Source: Haloechinothrix halophila YIM 93223
GTDB taxonomy: Bacteria; Actinomycetota; Actinomycetes; Mycobacteriales; Pseudonocardiaceae
Assembly (NCBI RefSeq): GCF_000504245.1
Contig: NZ_KI632509.1
Coordinates: forward strand, 3,143,751 to 3,207,750
Reading direction: 5' to 3'
DNA length: 64,000 nucleotides
The first letter of the stretch is position 1. Each line of letters begins with the position of its first letter. Position numbers and translations under genes: made by a program. The notes beneath the pieces are model-generated. The model was not told the DNA's origin. It made no database searches and saw only the letters and a list, made by a program, of their open reading frames with translations. Of this stretch, positions 55,010-63,232 are shown piece by piece.

Positions 55010-55969
55010 GTGAGTACGCAGACAACGGAATTCGTCCGCGCGCCCAATGCCTTCACCGACCGGGTTACCGCCGATGGGTCATCCGGGTGGCCCGTCGAAC
55101 CAGGGCGCTACCGGCTGGTGGTCAGCAAGGCGTGTCCGTGGGCCAGCCGGGGCCTGATCTCGCGGCGGCTGCTCGGACTGGAGGACGTCCTCTCGGTCGC
55201 CGTCGCCGACCCGATCCAGGACGAACGCAGCTGGCGGTTCACGCTCGACCCTGGCGACCGGGATCCGGTGCTGGGCATCCGGTTTCTGTCCGAGGCGTAT
55301 TACAAAGCCAATCCCGACTACACCGGCGGCATCAGCGTGCCAGCGCTGGTCGACATCCCCAGCGGGAAGTTGGTCAGCAACGACTACCCGCAGCTGACCA
55401 TCGACTTCGCGACCGAGTGGCGCGCCTACCACCGCGAAGGCGCGCCGGATCTGTACCCCGAACATCTGCGGGACGAGATCGACGAGGTCAACGACGCGGT
55501 GTTCACCGACGTCAACAACGCCGTCTACCAGGCGGGCTTCGCGAAGCGGCCGTCGGCGTACGCCGACGCCTACCACCGGCTGTTCGCCCGGCTTGACCAG
55601 CTCTCGGAGCGGCTGGAGCGGCAGCGCTTCCTCGTGGGCGAGACCATCACCGAGGCCGACATCCGGCTGTTCACCACGCTGGTGCGGTTCGACGCGGTGT
55701 ATCACAACCATTTCAAGTGCAACCGGAACAAGCTCACCGAGATGCCAGTGCTGTGGGCCTACGCGCGCGACCTGTACCAGCAGCCCGGTTTCTACGACAC
55801 CGTCGACTTCGACCACATCAAGCGGCACTACTACGGGGTCCACACCAACATCAACCCGACAGGCATCGTGCCGCTCGGACCCGACCTGTCCGGCTGGGAC
55901 ACCCCGCACGGCCGCGAACAGCTCGGCGGACGCCCGTTTGGTGACGGTACTCCGCCCCTGCGGGATTAG
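55010..55969 (+). CDS. Xi-class GST-like quinone reductase (ECM4/YqjG family)
   Basis: 319-residue protein. The N-terminal thioredoxin-fold domain holds the catalytic Cys in KACPWASR (about residue 42), and the helical C-terminal domain contains ETITEADIRLFTTLVRFDAVYHNHFKCN, the family signature. GTG at 55010 follows GAGGAG by 7 bases. E. coli relatives reduce glutathionyl-hydroquinones. Actinobacteria of this type make mycothiol instead, so mycothiol would be the expected thiol. Proximity to the MshC-like gene supports a low-molecular-weight-thiol role (inference). Confidence 0.9.
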   Translation: MSTQTTEFVRAPNAFTDRVTADGSSGWPVEPGRYRLVVSKACPWASRGLISRRLLGLEDVLSVAVADPIQDERSWRFTLDPGDRDPVLGIRFLSEAYYKANPDYTGGISVPALVDIPSGKLVSNDYPQLTIDFATEWRAYHREGAPDLYPEHLRDEIDEVNDAVFTDVNNAVYQAGFAKRPSAYADAYHRLFARLDQLSERLERQRFLVGETITEADIRLFTTLVRFDAVYHNHFKCNRNKLTEMPVLWAYARDLYQQPGFYDTVDFDHIKRHYYGVHTNINPTGIVPLGPDLSGWDTPHGREQLGGRPFGDGTPPLRD

Positions 55970-55997
55970 CCGCGCCCGCAGTGGCTACCCCAGCGAC

Positions 55998-56291
55998 ATG
56001 AGTACGCGAAAACCCCGCCGCGAACCCACCCGAGCGGACTACGAACGTGGGCTGCCGGACTATCACGACCCGACGGGCGGCTGGGCGGGCGCCGCCCCGA
56101 TGTACAGCGCGCTGACGCTGCGACTGTGGCTGGCCGCGCTTGGCTCGATCCTCTGCGTCGCCGTCGGGGTGCTGTGGGTGACCATCGGCGGCATGGTCTG
56201 GCTCGGCGTCGTGCTGTTCGTCGTCGCGGCGGGCCTCGTCGTCGACTTCGGTTGGATACTGCACCGGAAACGCCGCGGCGAGCCAGGCTGA
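55998..56291 (+). CDS. Small two-helix membrane protein
   Basis: 97 residues. A charged cytoplasmic N-terminus with DYERGLPDYHDPTGG precedes two helices (about 42-62 and 67-87) and a basic end. ATG at 55998 lies 28 bp after the GST-like gene, probably in the same transcript. No family function is recognised. Confidence 0.7.
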   Translation: MSTRKPRREPTRADYERGLPDYHDPTGGWAGAAPMYSALTLRLWLAALGSILCVAVGVLWVTIGGMVWLGVVLFVVAAGLVVDFGWILHRKRRGEPG

Positions 56292-56361
56292 CCACGCGGA
56301 TTGATCCGCGCCCCGCTGGGTACCCCCTTACCGACGAAGATCCGGCACAAGGGAGGTCACG

Positions 56362-57486
56362 GTGGACATCGCGGTGGATTCCAGCCTGCGGGAACTGGTG
56401 ACCAGGACGCGGCAGACGAGGGGAACGCCGTTCGCCTCGGTGTACTACGAGAACTCGCACACCACCGAAGACGCCACCAAGCTGCTCGAACTGACCTGGC
56501 GTGAGCTCGCGGAGGACCTCAAGGAGCAGGGCGCGGACGCTGACACTATCGCCGCGCTCGAGGACGCCGTGTGGTCCGCGCCGTACCCCGTCGGCCGGAG
56601 CGGGCGCGCCCTGATCGCCTCGGGCGGCACCGTGCTGATCAATCGCACCCTCGGCGAACCCCCAGCACGATCGGTCGCGCGCTGGTCCACGCTGCCCTAT
56701 CTTGTGCCGCTCGTCGCGCACGCGCCACCGTCGGTGCCACACGTCATCGCCACCGTCGACAAGGTCGGCGCTGACGTGACCGGCGTCGATAACACCGGTG
56801 CCGTGACATACCAGCACCCCGTGCTCGGATCGGAGCATCCGGTGCACGAGGCTGGCACCAATGCCGGGCTGCCGCGCAGGCACGACCGCGAGCACGTGCA
56901 AGAGATCGTCAAGCAGAACATCCACCTCGTCGCCGAGGACGTCACCAAGGTCGCCGACGCGGTTGGCGCGGAGCTGGTCGTGCTTTCCGGCGAGGTCAAG
57001 GGCAGGCGGTGGCTACGCGACGCGCTGCCCGACCGGATCCGCGAACACGTCGCCGAGGTCGGTGCCGGCGGCCGCACCCAGGCCCCGTACAGCGATGCCC
57101 TCGACGACGAAGTCCATAGCCTCGTCGCCGACCGGGAGCGGCAGCGGGTCGCCACGCACGCCGACCAGTTCCGGGCCGCGCTCGCGCAGCCGGACGGCCT
57201 CGCGGTGCAGGGCCTCGGCCCAGTGTGCGACGCGCTGCGTGAAGCGAACGTCGAGGCGCTGCTGATCGGCGCGGACGACGACCAGCACGTCCACACCGGC
57301 GCCGATCCCATCGAACTCGCCACTGAGCCAGAGCTGCTCGACCAGCTCGGCATCTCGGTGGTCGACCGCGACCGCGCCGACGAGGCGCTTCCGCTCGCCG
57401 CGATCGCCGTCGGCGCCGACCTGCTCGTCGTCGGGGACGACCTCGCGCTCGAGGACGGATTCGGTGCGCTGCTGCGCTACCGGTAG
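56362..57486 (+). CDS. Rv2629/Balon-like archaeo-eukaryotic release-factor-related protein
   Basis: 374-residue protein of the Rv2629 family, distant bacterial relatives of aeRF1/Pelota. The closest known function is in ribosome hibernation (Balon and its mycobacterial homologue). Visible family segments are TPFASVYYENSHTTEDA near the N-terminus, GRRWLRDALP in the central domain, and a C-terminal L7Ae-like domain from about residue 280 (ANVEALLIGADD). GTG at 56362 follows GGGAGG. A small DNA-binding-like protein and LigD polymerase domain follow, suggesting a stress or dormancy gene group. Confidence 0.85.
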   Translation: MDIAVDSSLRELVTRTRQTRGTPFASVYYENSHTTEDATKLLELTWRELAEDLKEQGADADTIAALEDAVWSAPYPVGRSGRALIASGGTVLINRTLGEPPARSVARWSTLPYLVPLVAHAPPSVPHVIATVDKVGADVTGVDNTGAVTYQHPVLGSEHPVHEAGTNAGLPRRHDREHVQEIVKQNIHLVAEDVTKVADAVGAELVVLSGEVKGRRWLRDALPDRIREHVAEVGAGGRTQAPYSDALDDEVHSLVADRERQRVATHADQFRAALAQPDGLAVQGLGPVCDALREANVEALLIGADDDQHVHTGADPIELATEPELLDQLGISVVDRDRADEALPLAAIAVGADLLVVGDDLALEDGFGALLRYR

Positions 57487-57514
57487 CGCCACCCAACGGT
57501 GAGGGAGTACGACA

Positions 57515-57847
57515 ATGCCGCAACGCGCATGGAACACAAAACGGGAACGACAGTACGAACACATCAAGGAAGGCGCCAAGGAACGCGGTGCGAGTAAGGG
57601 CCGCGCCAAGGAAATCGCGGCGCGCACCGTGAACAAGAACCGGGCTCGTACCGACGAGGCCAACCAGAAGAGCACGACGTCGGTGCGCGACGTCGCGCCG
57701 CAGCAGCGCGGCGGGCACCGTTCCGGAAAGCGGCTCGGACCTGGCGGTCCCACCAAGGACCAGCTCTACAACGAGGCTCGACGCCGCAACATCAGGGGGC
57801 GCTCATCAATGTCGAAGGGTGAACTCGCCCGAGCCCTCGGGCGGTGA
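57515..57847 (+). CDS. Small basic protein with Rho_N/SAP-like C-terminus (plasmid-stabilisation-like)
   Basis: 110 residues, strongly basic. The N-terminal half (WNTKRERQYEHIKEGAKERG) is charged and likely helical; the C-terminus TKDQLYNEARRRNIRGRSSM then SKGELARAL has the shape of a Rho_N/SAP DNA- or RNA-binding helix pair. Often annotated as a plasmid stabilisation protein without direct proof. ATG at 57515 follows GAGGGAG. LigD-Pol begins 23 bp after its stop. Confidence 0.8.
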   Translation: MPQRAWNTKRERQYEHIKEGAKERGASKGRAKEIAARTVNKNRARTDEANQKSTTSVRDVAPQQRGGHRSGKRLGPGGPTKDQLYNEARRRNIRGRSSMSKGELARALGR

Positions 57848-57870
57848 TCCGCGCACCGAGGAGGTGCCCC

Positions 57871-58776
57871 ATGCCGATCACAGGCCGTGAGATCCCGATC
57901 TCGAACCAAGACAAGATCCTGTTTCCGCAGGCGGGGCTGACCAAGGGCGATCTCGCCGATCACGTCCAGCAAGTAGCGGATGTGATGCTTCCTCACCTGC
58001 GCGACCGGCCGCTGACGCTGCGACGGTACCCGGATGGCATCGACGCGGAGGGGTTCGTGCAGAAGCAGGCAACAGAGCACTTTCCGGAGTGGCTGGACAC
58101 GGTGCGCGTGCCGCTGCGCGAGGGCGGCACCCAGCGCGCGGTGCTCGCTTCGAGCGAAGCGGCGCTGACCTACCTGGCCGACCAGGCCACAATCGAGTTC
58201 CACATCTGGCCGTCGACCGTGACCGACCTGGAACGGCCGGACCTGATGGTGATCGACATCGATCCGCCGGACGGTTCGGCCGCCATTGGCGAGATCCGGA
58301 GCGTGGCGCGGCGGCTGCGGGACCTGTTCGGTGAGCTGGGGCTGCTGGCTTACCTGCAGGCCACCGGTGGGCGGGGATTCCACGTCCTCGCGCCGCTGGA
58401 TCGGTCGGCGGGCTTCGACACGGTGCGCCGCCTGGCGGCTGACATCGCCGACGTCATGGCTGCCGACGACCCGAGGCACCTCACCACGGAGTTCCGCAAG
58501 GAACACCGGGGCAAGCGGACCTTCCTCGATGTCAACCGCAACGGCTACGGCCAGACGTTCATCGCGCCCTATTCCGTACGCGCCCGGCCCGGCGCGTCAT
58601 GCGCGGTGCCGCTCGACTGGGGCGAGCTGGCCGGGGCGTGGCCGACCGGCTGGGACATGCGTCGGCTGCACCGGCGGCTGGCGCAGAAGACCGACCCCTG
58701 GCAGCGGCTGCACGACGATCGTCTGGCGTGCTCCCCCGGCGAGGCGGCGCGTCGGCTGGCCGCGATCCGGGACTGA
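57871..58776 (+). CDS. Stand-alone LigD-type polymerase/primase domain (NHEJ)
   Basis: 301-residue archaeo-eukaryotic primase-fold enzyme matching the polymerase domain of LigD. The metal Asp pair is in VIDIDPPDG, the catalytic His in GGRGFHVLAPLD, and the third Asp lies in FLDVNRNGYGQTFIAPYSVR. There is no ligase or nuclease domain; these must be encoded elsewhere if a full end-joining system exists. ATG at 57871 follows GAGGAGG. Such enzymes fill gaps with ribonucleotides at double-strand breaks. Confidence 0.92.
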   Translation: MPITGREIPISNQDKILFPQAGLTKGDLADHVQQVADVMLPHLRDRPLTLRRYPDGIDAEGFVQKQATEHFPEWLDTVRVPLREGGTQRAVLASSEAALTYLADQATIEFHIWPSTVTDLERPDLMVIDIDPPDGSAAIGEIRSVARRLRDLFGELGLLAYLQATGGRGFHVLAPLDRSAGFDTVRRLAADIADVMAADDPRHLTTEFRKEHRGKRTFLDVNRNGYGQTFIAPYSVRARPGASCAVPLDWGELAGAWPTGWDMRRLHRRLAQKTDPWQRLHDDRLACSPGEAARRLAAIRD

Positions 58777-58836
58777 GGTGAGGCGACGCGGTTACTCCGG
58801 CGGGCGCTCCGGAGGCCTCGGGGGCGGCCCCGCCGT

Positions 58837-59337
58837 TCACTCCTCCGCGCGGTCGGGCGATTTCGGCGTGTCGGGCGGATCATGGGGCTCGCGGAGCGCG
58901 TTGGCGACCGAGCCGCCTGCCTTGTCCGCGCTCTGACCGCGCCGTTCGGCGTCCCCAGGTGGCGCTTCATCGTCGAACTGTTCCCGCACAAGCGGTTCTT
59001 CGGGGGCCACCGCCGCGTCGTCGACCGACGCATCCAGTTCGCTGACCGGGGTCGCCGACACCGACAGTTCCGGCGGCTCGGACACCTCGGTGTCCGGCTG
59101 CTCCTGCCGCACCCGCTCATCGAGGGTCTCGCCCTGTTCCTGCTCGAACGGCGTCCGGTCGTAGCGTTCGGCCGCCGACCACTGCTCCGGTGGCTCGACG
59201 CCGGTCTCCAGCGGATCAACCTTAAGCCGGTCCTCATCGAGGTCTTCGCTGCTGTTCAGCGCCGCCGGATCGGTCTCGACGTCGTCGGGCATGCCGGTGT
59301 CCTGCGGTGGCGTGCCGGGGTCTTTGCCCTCCGTCAT
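58837..59337 (-). CDS. Acidic hypothetical protein (DUF5709-like)
   Basis: 166-residue, highly acidic and Pro-rich protein without membrane helices, likely disordered. The segment LDEDRLKVDPLETGVEPPEQ and later GETLDERVRQEQPDTEV match the layout of DUF5709 proteins found in actinobacteria. ATG at 59337 follows GGGAGGTCATC. Convergent with LigD-Pol. Function unknown. Confidence 0.75.
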   Translation of the reverse strand: MTEGKDPGTPPQDTGMPDDVETDPAALNSSEDLDEDRLKVDPLETGVEPPEQWSAAERYDRTPFEQEQGETLDERVRQEQPDTEVSEPPELSVSATPVSELDASVDDAAVAPEEPLVREQFDDEAPPGDAERRGQSADKAGGSVANALREPHDPPDTPKSPDRAEE

Positions 59338-59456
59338 GATGACCTCCCATCGGGCGGCATCGCTGTCACGTCAAGGATTGACCCTCCCGGCGGAGCCGAA
59401 ACATCACCCGCGCCCTACGACAGCAGCGTCGCGCCATGCGATGCGGGAGCGCTGTG

Positions 59457-59504
59457 GATCATGAGACCGTTTGGTCGTCATAGCGACCACAACGTCTCAT
59501 GATC
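59457..59504. repeat. 48-bp imperfect palindrome, copy 3 of the dispersed family
   Basis: Outer arms GATCATGAGAC and GTCTCATGATC are exact inverse repeats; the inner arms TGGTCG and GCGACCA also pair. Layout and outer GTGGATC are shared with copies 1 and 4. It lies upstream of the ArsR gene and of the divergent acidic-protein gene. Confidence 0.85.
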
Positions 59505-59635
59505 GACGTCCTGCGTTCGGCTTCGCTCATCCGAGCACCCCTTCGTGGCAGACGGAGTGCGGCCACATACAGACAGTGTGCGCTGACCACACCGAAAGCT
59601 GTGTCACGGAGATCGGCGCCAACTACTCTGAGGAC

Positions 59636-59986
59636 ATGGGCGATCAGGTTTCGGGACTGGATCCGGCCTTGCGGGCTGAGCTGCATGAACTGACGGCGAG
59701 CTTGTGTAAGGCCCTCAATGACTCCAAGCGGCTCATGCTGATCTACGCGCTCGCGGACGGCAGTCGTTCCGTCGGCGAGCTCTGCGCCATGCTCGAGACC
59801 ACGCAGCCGAATGTCTCGCAACATCTGGCGATGCTGCGCGAACGCGGCGTCGTGGACGCCACCCGGCGCGGCACCAGCATCTTCTACTCGCTGCGGTACC
59901 CGCGGCTCGTCGAGGCAATCGACGTCTTGCGCGGCGTCATGGCAGAGGAGGCGGGCCGCCGCCAGGGACTCGTCGCGAAACAGTAG
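59636..59986 (+). CDS. ArsR-family regulator
   Basis: 116-residue winged-helix repressor. SVGELCAMLETTQPNVSQHL is the recognition region, followed by RGTSIFYSLRYPRL. No classical CxC metal-binding motif is present; there are single cysteines in SLCKALN and ELCAML, so a redox or sulfur signal is possible (inference). ATG at 59636; the ribosome site GAGG is close to it, leaving the exact start uncertain. The gene is bracketed by palindromic repeats 3 and 4. Confidence 0.88.
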   Translation: MGDQVSGLDPALRAELHELTASLCKALNDSKRLMLIYALADGSRSVGELCAMLETTQPNVSQHLAMLRERGVVDATRRGTSIFYSLRYPRLVEAIDVLRGVMAEEAGRRQGLVAKQ

Positions 59987-60004
59987 GGCGCGGCCCAGCC
60001 AAGT

Positions 60005-60054
60005 GGATCATGATGCGTTGCGGCGGTATGGATCGCCGGAGTGCATCAAGATCC
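60005..60054. repeat. 50-bp imperfect palindrome, copy 4 of the dispersed family
   Basis: Left arm GGATCATGATGC and right arm GCATCAAGATCC pair with one mismatch; the centre GGCGGT/ATCGCC also pairs. It lies between the converging ArsR and LysR genes, where it could terminate both. Confidence 0.85.
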
Positions 60055-60094
60055 CCGCGGCACCGCTGTCCGCGCGCCACCAGTATCCGCACGG

Positions 60095-61021
60095 TCACAC
60101 CAGCTGGCGCAACTGCCGCGTCGCGGCGACGACGTCCCGGAGCACAGGGCCGAGCTGTTCCCCCGCGCGCAGCACCAACCGGAGTGTGCGTCGCAGATCA
60201 AGCTCCGCGGTCGGCACGACGACGACCTTGCCCGCCGCGACGTCCTCGGCAAGCACCAGCGAGCTGAGCACAGCGGGCCCGACACCCGCCTCGACCGCCG
60301 CTTTGATCGCCGTGGTCGAGGACAGTTCCATGATGGCCTCCGGCCGGTTCTCCTCGACGTAGCCGAGCCGCGCCAGCTCGTGGTCGAGCACGTAGCGCGT
60401 GCCGGAGCCGGGCTCGCGACTGATCAACGGTGTACGGGCGAGCTCGTCGGCGGTCACCGGTTCCCTGCGCGTCGCCCACACGTGGTTGTGCGGCACCACA
60501 AGCAATAACTCGTCGGTGGCGACCGCATGCGACTCCAGCCCCTCGCTGACCTCGGCGCCCTCAACGAACCCCAGGTCGACCTCACCGCTGCGCACCTTCT
60601 CGGCGACACGCACCGAGTTGACCACCTGCAGTCCGATGCTCGCCGAGGGCAGCCGTCGCCGTAGCTCGGATAGCCACCGAGGCAGCAGGTACTCCGCGAT
60701 GGTCATGCTGCACGCGAGCCGCACTCTGCTGACCTGTTCATTGCGCAGCGCGTCGATGCCGGCATCCAGTTCGCCCGCGGCGTCGACGACCCGGCGCGCC
60801 CAGTCGGCGATCATCGCGCCCTTCTCGGTGAGCCGCGAGCCCGTGTTCGAGCGGACAATCAGCGGCACGCCGATCAGTCGCTCCATCGTGCGAATTCGGG
60901 AGGCGGCGGCGGGCTGCGAGATGCCCCGCTCCCGGGCGGCTTTGCCCAGGCTGCCCAGCCGCGCGACGCTGAGCAGCAGGTCGAGCGCGCCTAGTTCGGG
61001 CACCCGTGAGGGCAACGGCAT
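60095..61021 (-). CDS. LysR-family transcriptional regulator
   Basis: 308-residue LysR regulator. The HTH is LGKAARERGISQPAAASRIR (about residues 25-44) and the periplasmic-binding-like effector domain contains DLGFVEGAEVSEGLESHAVA and LISREPGSGTRYVLD, as in CysB/CbbR-like proteins. ATG at 61021 follows TTGGAGTTGG. It is divergent from the Fe-S/molybdopterin chimera. A CCAAAGTTTGG palindrome at 61029-61039 in the shared promoter region may be part of its binding site. Confidence 0.92.
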   Translation of the reverse strand: MPLPSRVPELGALDLLLSVARLGSLGKAARERGISQPAAASRIRTMERLIGVPLIVRSNTGSRLTEKGAMIADWARRVVDAAGELDAGIDALRNEQVSRVRLACSMTIAEYLLPRWLSELRRRLPSASIGLQVVNSVRVAEKVRSGEVDLGFVEGAEVSEGLESHAVATDELLLVVPHNHVWATRREPVTADELARTPLISREPGSGTRYVLDHELARLGYVEENRPEAIMELSSTTAIKAAVEAGVGPAVLSSLVLAEDVAAGKVVVVPTAELDLRRTLRLVLRAGEQLGPVLRDVVAATRQLRQLV

Positions 61022-61143
61022 GCCAACTCCAAAGTTTGGTTTTGTACCTCCCAAAGCCAAGGTTAGTACCGCGTCGATACCAGCGCCATTACGGTCACGA
61101 TGAGTCAACGGTGCCTAGTGGTGCTCGCTCCCGGAGGACACTC

Positions 61144-63168
61144 ATGCGGTATGGCTTCGCCATCGACCAGAACACGTGCATCGGCTGTCATGCCTGCACC
61201 GTGGCCTGCAAGACCGAGCACGAGATACCGGTCGGCCAGTTCCGCACGTGGGTGAAGTACGTCGAGTCCGGCGAGTTCCCCGCGACCACGCGTGACTTCG
61301 GCGTGATGCGATGCAACCACTGCACCGACGCCCCGTGCGTGACGATCTGCCCCACGCAGGCGCTGTTCAAGCGCGACGACGGCATCGTCGACTCCGACAA
61401 CGAGCGCTGCATCGGGTGCAAGGCATGCATGCAAGGCTGCCCGTACGACGCGATCTACATCGACGCCGACACCAACACCGCGGCCAAGTGCAACGTCTGC
61501 GCCCACCGTGTCGACGAGGGACTTGAGCCCGCGTGCGTCGTCGTCTGCCCGACACACTCCATCTGGGTCGACGACCTGGACGACCCGGAGAGCGGCATCG
61601 CGAAGCTCGTCAACACCAACCCGACGCAGGTGCGCGCGCCGGAGCAGAACACCGGCCCGAACGTCTTCTACCTCGGTGCTGACCGGGCCGTGCTGGACCC
61701 GACCGCCGCCCCGACCGGCGACTCTTACCTCTGGGCGCGCCCCGACGAGCACCGCCGCGAGGTCTCCCGCGACCTGCCGGTCGACCCGGTCACCACGGCA
61801 CGCACCACGCTCAACACCGCCCACCCGCGCCCGTGGGGCTGGCGGGTGACGACGTACCTCTGGACCAACCCGGACGGCTTCACCTGGATCGAGACGCTGA
61901 CCGACCCCGACACAATCGGGCTGCACGTGGCGCTCACACCGACGTGGTCGGAGACCGCCGAGTTCGCCGACTACGTGCTGCCGATGGGGCACTCCAGCGA
62001 ACGGCACGACACGCACTCGTATGAGACACACGCCGGGAAGTGGCTCGGCTTCCGGCAGCCGGTGCGTCGCGTCGCGATGGACAAGCTCGGCGAGCGCTAC
62101 ACCGACACCCGCGACGTCAACCCCGGCGAGGTGTGGGAGGAGAACGAGTTCTGGTTCGAGCTGTCCTGGCGGATCGACCCGGACGGCGCGCTCGGCATCA
62201 CGAAGTACGTCGAGTCGCCGTACCGCTCCGGCGAGAAGATCACGACCGACGACTACTACCGGTGGATGTTCGAGCACAGCGTCCCCGGCCTGCCGGAGAA
62301 GGCCGCCGCGCAGGGCATGACGCCACTGGAGTACATGCGCCGCTACGGCGTGGTCGAGGTGGACACCGACATCTACCGCGTGGACGAACGCCCGCTGACC
62401 GACACCGAGCTGGCGGACACGACGGTCGACGAGCAGGGCGTCGTGCGTAAACCGGTCACGCTGGACTCGGTGGCGCCGGTGTTCGGCGAGGCGGGCGAGT
62501 TGGTGCTTGTCCCGACGTTCCGGCTGCCGACGCTGATCCACACCCGCTCCGGCAACGCCAAGTACCTCAACGAGATCTCCAATACCCACCCGGTCTGGCT
62601 GAACTCGGTCGACGCCGCCCGCCATGGGGTGCGCACCGACGATCTGGTGCGGATCAGCACCGAGATCGGCTATTTCGTGGCGCGGGTGTGGGTCACCGAG
62701 GGCATCCGGCCGGGCGTGTGCGCCCTGTCGCACCACATGGGACGGTGGCGGCTGCATCCCGGCGAGGGCAGCCGCTGGGTGTCCGGCATGGTGGAACTGT
62801 CCCATCCGGACGGTGAGCACACCTGGCTGCTGCGGCACAAGGGCGGCGTCGCGCCGTTCGACTCCACCGACCCCGACTCGTCGAGGATCGATTGGGAAGA
62901 CCCCGGCGTGCACCAGAACCTGGCGTTCGCGGTGCAGCCCGATCCGCACTCCGGCATGCACTGCTGGCTACAGAAGATCAGAATGGAACCGGCCAGGGAC
63001 GGTGATCGCTACGGGGACGTCTATGTGGACACCCGGCGTTCGGCCGAGGTGTATCGCGAGTGGCTGGCCAAGACGCGGCCCGCGCTCGGGCCCGGCGGCC
63101 AGCGGCGGCCGGAGTTCATGATGCGCCCGCTCGCCCCGACCAGGCGCGGCTACCGGACTGGCCGGTGA
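61144..63168 (+). CDS. Chimeric four-cluster ferredoxin fused to the C-terminal part of a molybdopterin oxidoreductase
   Basis: 674-residue continuous frame. Residues 1-240 are a PsrB/NrfC-type electron-transfer subunit with four cysteine groups (CIGCHACTVACK, CNHCTDAPCVTIC, CIGCKACMQGC, CNVCAH plus PACVVVC). They end with PRPWGWRVTTYLWT, where related proteins lead into an NrfD membrane anchor. From residue 242 (PDGFTWIETL) the sequence is the C-terminal part of a molybdopterin catalytic subunit (ADYVLPMGHSSERHDTHSYE and the dinucleotide-binding domain). The Mo active site, proximal Fe-S domain and NrfD are absent, as after an in-frame deletion. ATG at 61144 follows GGAGG. Activity is doubtful. 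Confidence 0.85.
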   Translation: MRYGFAIDQNTCIGCHACTVACKTEHEIPVGQFRTWVKYVESGEFPATTRDFGVMRCNHCTDAPCVTICPTQALFKRDDGIVDSDNERCIGCKACMQGCPYDAIYIDADTNTAAKCNVCAHRVDEGLEPACVVVCPTHSIWVDDLDDPESGIAKLVNTNPTQVRAPEQNTGPNVFYLGADRAVLDPTAAPTGDSYLWARPDEHRREVSRDLPVDPVTTARTTLNTAHPRPWGWRVTTYLWTNPDGFTWIETLTDPDTIGLHVALTPTWSETAEFADYVLPMGHSSERHDTHSYETHAGKWLGFRQPVRRVAMDKLGERYTDTRDVNPGEVWEENEFWFELSWRIDPDGALGITKYVESPYRSGEKITTDDYYRWMFEHSVPGLPEKAAAQGMTPLEYMRRYGVVEVDTDIYRVDERPLTDTELADTTVDEQGVVRKPVTLDSVAPVFGEAGELVLVPTFRLPTLIHTRSGNAKYLNEISNTHPVWLNSVDAARHGVRTDDLVRISTEIGYFVARVWVTEGIRPGVCALSHHMGRWRLHPGEGSRWVSGMVELSHPDGEHTWLLRHKGGVAPFDSTDPDSSRIDWEDPGVHQNLAFAVQPDPHSGMHCWLQKIRMEPARDGDRYGDVYVDTRRSAEVYREWLAKTRPALGPGGQRRPEFMMRPLAPTRRGYRTGR

Positions 63169-63232
63169 TCCGGGTGGGCGCCGCCAAGACCGAGGACCTG
63201 ACTGACGACGTGACCAACGGACGTGACGGACC

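Noticed and set aside
61105-62961. 618-codon - strand frame opposite the Fe-S chimera
   Set aside because: The cysteine motifs on the + strand fix the real coding strand; this frame has no homology.
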